NCBI GenBank assembly: GCA_044220875.1
Contig: JBGAQH010000002.1
Location: 863,410-927,409, forward strand
Reading direction: 5' to 3'
Length of the DNA stretch: 64,000 nt
Source of the DNA: JAEUIT01 sp044220875
GTDB lineage: Bacteria; Planctomycetota; Phycisphaerae; Phycisphaerales; SM1A02
Shown here: positions 60,503-64,000 of the stretch, piece after piece
Layout of the letters: each line of letters begins with the position of its first letter
How positions within the stretch are numbered: the stretch's first letter is position 1
Notes under the pieces: model-generated
What the model was told of the DNA's origin: nothing
Database searches by the model: none
Seen by the model: only the letters and a program-made list of their open reading frames with translations
Made by a program: the position numbers and the translations under genes

Positions 60503-62245
60503 CTACCGGCTGCCCCAGCTTCCCAACGCGAGGGAAAGGTCGCGGGGGCCGACTGCCCCGTCGCTGTCGAGGTCGAAATGGAGGGTTGCCAACGTCGTGG
60601 GGCCCCACGCGTCCATGAGCAGCCCAATGTCGTCAGCGTCCACGACGCCATTCGCGTCGAAATCGGCGGCCCGCGGCGCGGTCACCGTGAGCCGCTGGTT
60701 CGGCTGCACGTTGTGGAGCGTCGTCACATATCCGCGCGCCCACTCGATGCGGAGTTCGTCGATGACCGGGGCGGTGCCGAGCCCGAAGTGCGCCACGAGT
60801 TCGCTCGACCCGAGGTATCCGTTGCCGCCGTCCATGTATCGCACGATCGAGGTACTGCCGATCTTTGCGACGAGCCTTGTTCCGTAACCACTCGGTGCGA
60901 CGAAAGGATTCGACCCGGGCCGCAGTTCCACCTGCAACCACCGCGCTGCGCCGCCCAGCGGAGGCGTCGTGTCGTTGCGATAGAGCTTGAGCGGGCCGAG
61001 GTTGTAGAAGATCAGGACATCCCGATCACCGTCGCGGTCATAATCGAGCGTAACGACGCATCGGCCGTCCGCATTGAGAAACTGACTGCTGACGGCGTCG
61101 TCGCGCGTGAAGATGCCAATGCCGTCGTTGTGGAAGAAGTACTCGGGCTCCTCAGCCCACTCAGGGGAGTTACGACCGTTCGATTCGATGATGTCGATCC
61201 AACCGTCCTGATCGATGTCGACCGCGGCCAGTCCCCATCCCCACCCGCCATCGAGCAGCCCGGCCACTGCGGCGGACTCGACATAGGTGGAGGCGCCGCT
61301 GTTCACGTAGAGCGAGTTTCCATTGTGAAACGCGGGATTGGGCGATCGAGCGAAGATCCCGGTCACGTAGCAGTCGAGGTCCCCGTCCCGATCGAAGTCG
61401 GCGACGCACTGCCCCATCCCGAACTCCTCTGAGTTCATGCCGCAGGAGTCAGTTGTCTCGGTGAAAGTGCCGTTGCGGTTGTTGTGGAAGATGCGGGTCG
61501 TTCCAAAGTCCGCGGCCAGGAGGATCTCGGGGTATCGATCGCCGTCGAGATCGACGAACGACGGTTGGAAGCCCCACGTGACGGTCGGAATGGTGATGGC
61601 GATGCCCGTCTGGTTGCTGAACGTGCCGTTGCCTTCGTTCCTGAAGAGCCTGTTGCCGGCTGCGCTCGCGCTCCACGCCGCGGCGAAGAGGTCGAGATCT
61701 CCGTCGAGGTCATAGTCGCCCCAAGCGACGCCATTGCCGGAACTCGCGATGGTCGATGTGACGTTCACGCCCGCCTGAACTGCGATCTCCTCGAACGAGC
61801 CAAGACCGGTGTTCCGAAGCAGTCGGTTCTTGCCTATCTCGCCCAGGTTGTTGTTGCTCTTTCCGTAGCTGGTGACGTAGATGTCCTGCCAGCCGTCGCG
61901 GTCGAAGTCGCCTACGGCGCAGCCGACACCACAGTGCTGGGTCAGGAGTCCCCATGCCGCGGCCTGATCGGAGAACGTGCCGTTGTGGTTGTTGATGTAC
62001 AGCGCGTCAACGCCGTTGCCCCCCTTAAGCGCATAGATGTCGGGCCAGCCGTCGCCGTTGAAGTCACCGACACATGCGCCACCCATGGTCCACTCGTTGA
62101 AGCCTGGAACACCAGGCGCCCATGGCGCGCTCAGAATGCTGATCCCCGAACTGGCGGTCACGTCGGTGAATACCACCCCAGCGTCCGCGGTGGTCAGCGT
62201 CGTGGCACAGAGCAGGCCGGCCAAAGTCCAGTGTCGCGTTCGCAT
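60503..62245 (-). CDS. Exported FG-GAP/VCBS repeat protein with UnbV/ASPIC domain and dockerin-like C-terminus
   Basis: The start chosen is the ATG at 62245 ('MRTRHWTLAG'), giving 580 residues with a signal peptide (about 1-23). At least six FG-GAP-type repeats with Ca-binding loops follow ('GDFNGDGWPDIYA', 'GDFDRDGWQDIYV', 'GDYDLDGDLDLF', 'VDLDGDRYPEIL'), forming an integrin-like propeller. A UnbV/ASPIC domain (about 425-510, 'GYGTRLVAKIGSTSIVRYM') comes next, then two dockerin-like segments ('DFDANGVVDADDIGLLMDAW' and one more). Likely a surface protein. It is the first protein gene downstream of the 16S gene on the same strand. Confidence 0.88.
   Translation of the reverse strand: MRTRHWTLAGLLCATTLTTADAGVVFTDVTASSGISILSAPWAPGVPGFNEWTMGGACVGDFNGDGWPDIYALKGGNGVDALYINNHNGTFSDQAAAWGLLTQHCGVGCAVGDFDRDGWQDIYVTSYGKSNNNLGEIGKNRLLRNTGLGSFEEIAVQAGVNVTSTIASSGNGVAWGDYDLDGDLDLFAAAWSASAAGNRLFRNEGNGTFSNQTGIAITIPTVTWGFQPSFVDLDGDRYPEILLAADFGTTRIFHNNRNGTFTETTDSCGMNSEEFGMGQCVADFDRDGDLDCYVTGIFARSPNPAFHNGNSLYVNSGASTYVESAAVAGLLDGGWGWGLAAVDIDQDGWIDIIESNGRNSPEWAEEPEYFFHNDGIGIFTRDDAVSSQFLNADGRCVVTLDYDRDGDRDVLIFYNLGPLKLYRNDTTPPLGGAARWLQVELRPGSNPFVAPSGYGTRLVAKIGSTSIVRYMDGGNGYLGSSELVAHFGLGTAPVIDELRIEWARGYVTTLHNVQPNQRLTVTAPRAADFDANGVVDADDIGLLMDAWGPTTLATLHFDLDSDGAVGPRDLSLALGSWGSR

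Positions 62246-64000
<1,755 letters not shown>

Overview
The window looks like a chromosomal segment of a high-GC planctomycete, most likely class Phycisphaerae. Three exported proteins end in a paired dockerin-like tail of the 'DLNGDG...ADLAILLGAWG' type that is common in that class. The partial 16S rRNA gene at the right edge has planctomycete-like bases: a GCAGCC start at the EUB338 site and 'AACGAGCGAAACCC' in the 1100 region. Its transcript appears to end without a 23S gene. Most genes are single-copy housekeeping genes packed closely, often with ATGA, GTGA or TGATG start/stop overlaps.

Layout. 1-1304: two coupled membrane proteins of unknown role. 1526-4024: a large exported repeat (propeller-like) protein with a dockerin-like tail. 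4279-10759 (minus): a coupled three-gene island, DUF6361-like protein, then a two-HxK phospholipase D-type nuclease, then a SNF2/HepA-like helicase. It is visibly less GC-rich than its surroundings and is the best candidate for a little-described (probably antiphage) system. 10929-16194 (minus): ACT protein, an unusually long LeuRS, and FolC with a long Ala/Pro/Lys-rich N-terminal extension. 16366-21305: LOG-family protein, HrpB helicase bracketed by two copies of an inverted-repeat element, and a PheA P-protein. 21324-24688 (minus): pseudopilin and partner, FtsY, NusB, RibH. 24748-30632: UbiA-type prenyltransferase, LptD-like outer-membrane protein, RuvB. 30033-33063 (minus): a lemA / M48 protease / unknown membrane protein / lemA operon. 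33278-38218: HAD phosphatase, EVE protein, an exported unknown, cyclophilin, Lon-N-domain protein. 38278-40722: polysaccharide deacetylase, formyltransferase, MtfA. 40730-48484 (minus): HDOD protein, then a nonulosonic-acid operon (neuC, neuB, neuA) headed by a 1238-residue fusion of a MAF/DUF115 domain with nucleotidyltransferase-like and cysteine-poor radical-SAM-like regions. 48723-55603: exported or membrane unknowns, threonine aldolase, M29 aminopeptidase, a small lipoprotein. 55710-62245: FKBP isomerase, a tetraheme cytochrome with dockerin-like tail, RpiB and transketolase, and an FG-GAP/UnbV protein with dockerin-like tail. 62851-64000: 16S rRNA, 3' part, minus strand.

At several operon heads a TAnnnT hexamer ends exactly 6-10 bases before the start codon with no Shine-Dalgarno between them, which suggests leaderless or nearly leaderless mRNAs. 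Other genes (cytochrome, FKBP, prepilin, lipoprotein) carry good Shine-Dalgarno sequences. All functional calls rest on reading motifs and family resemblance by eye; no database search was run.
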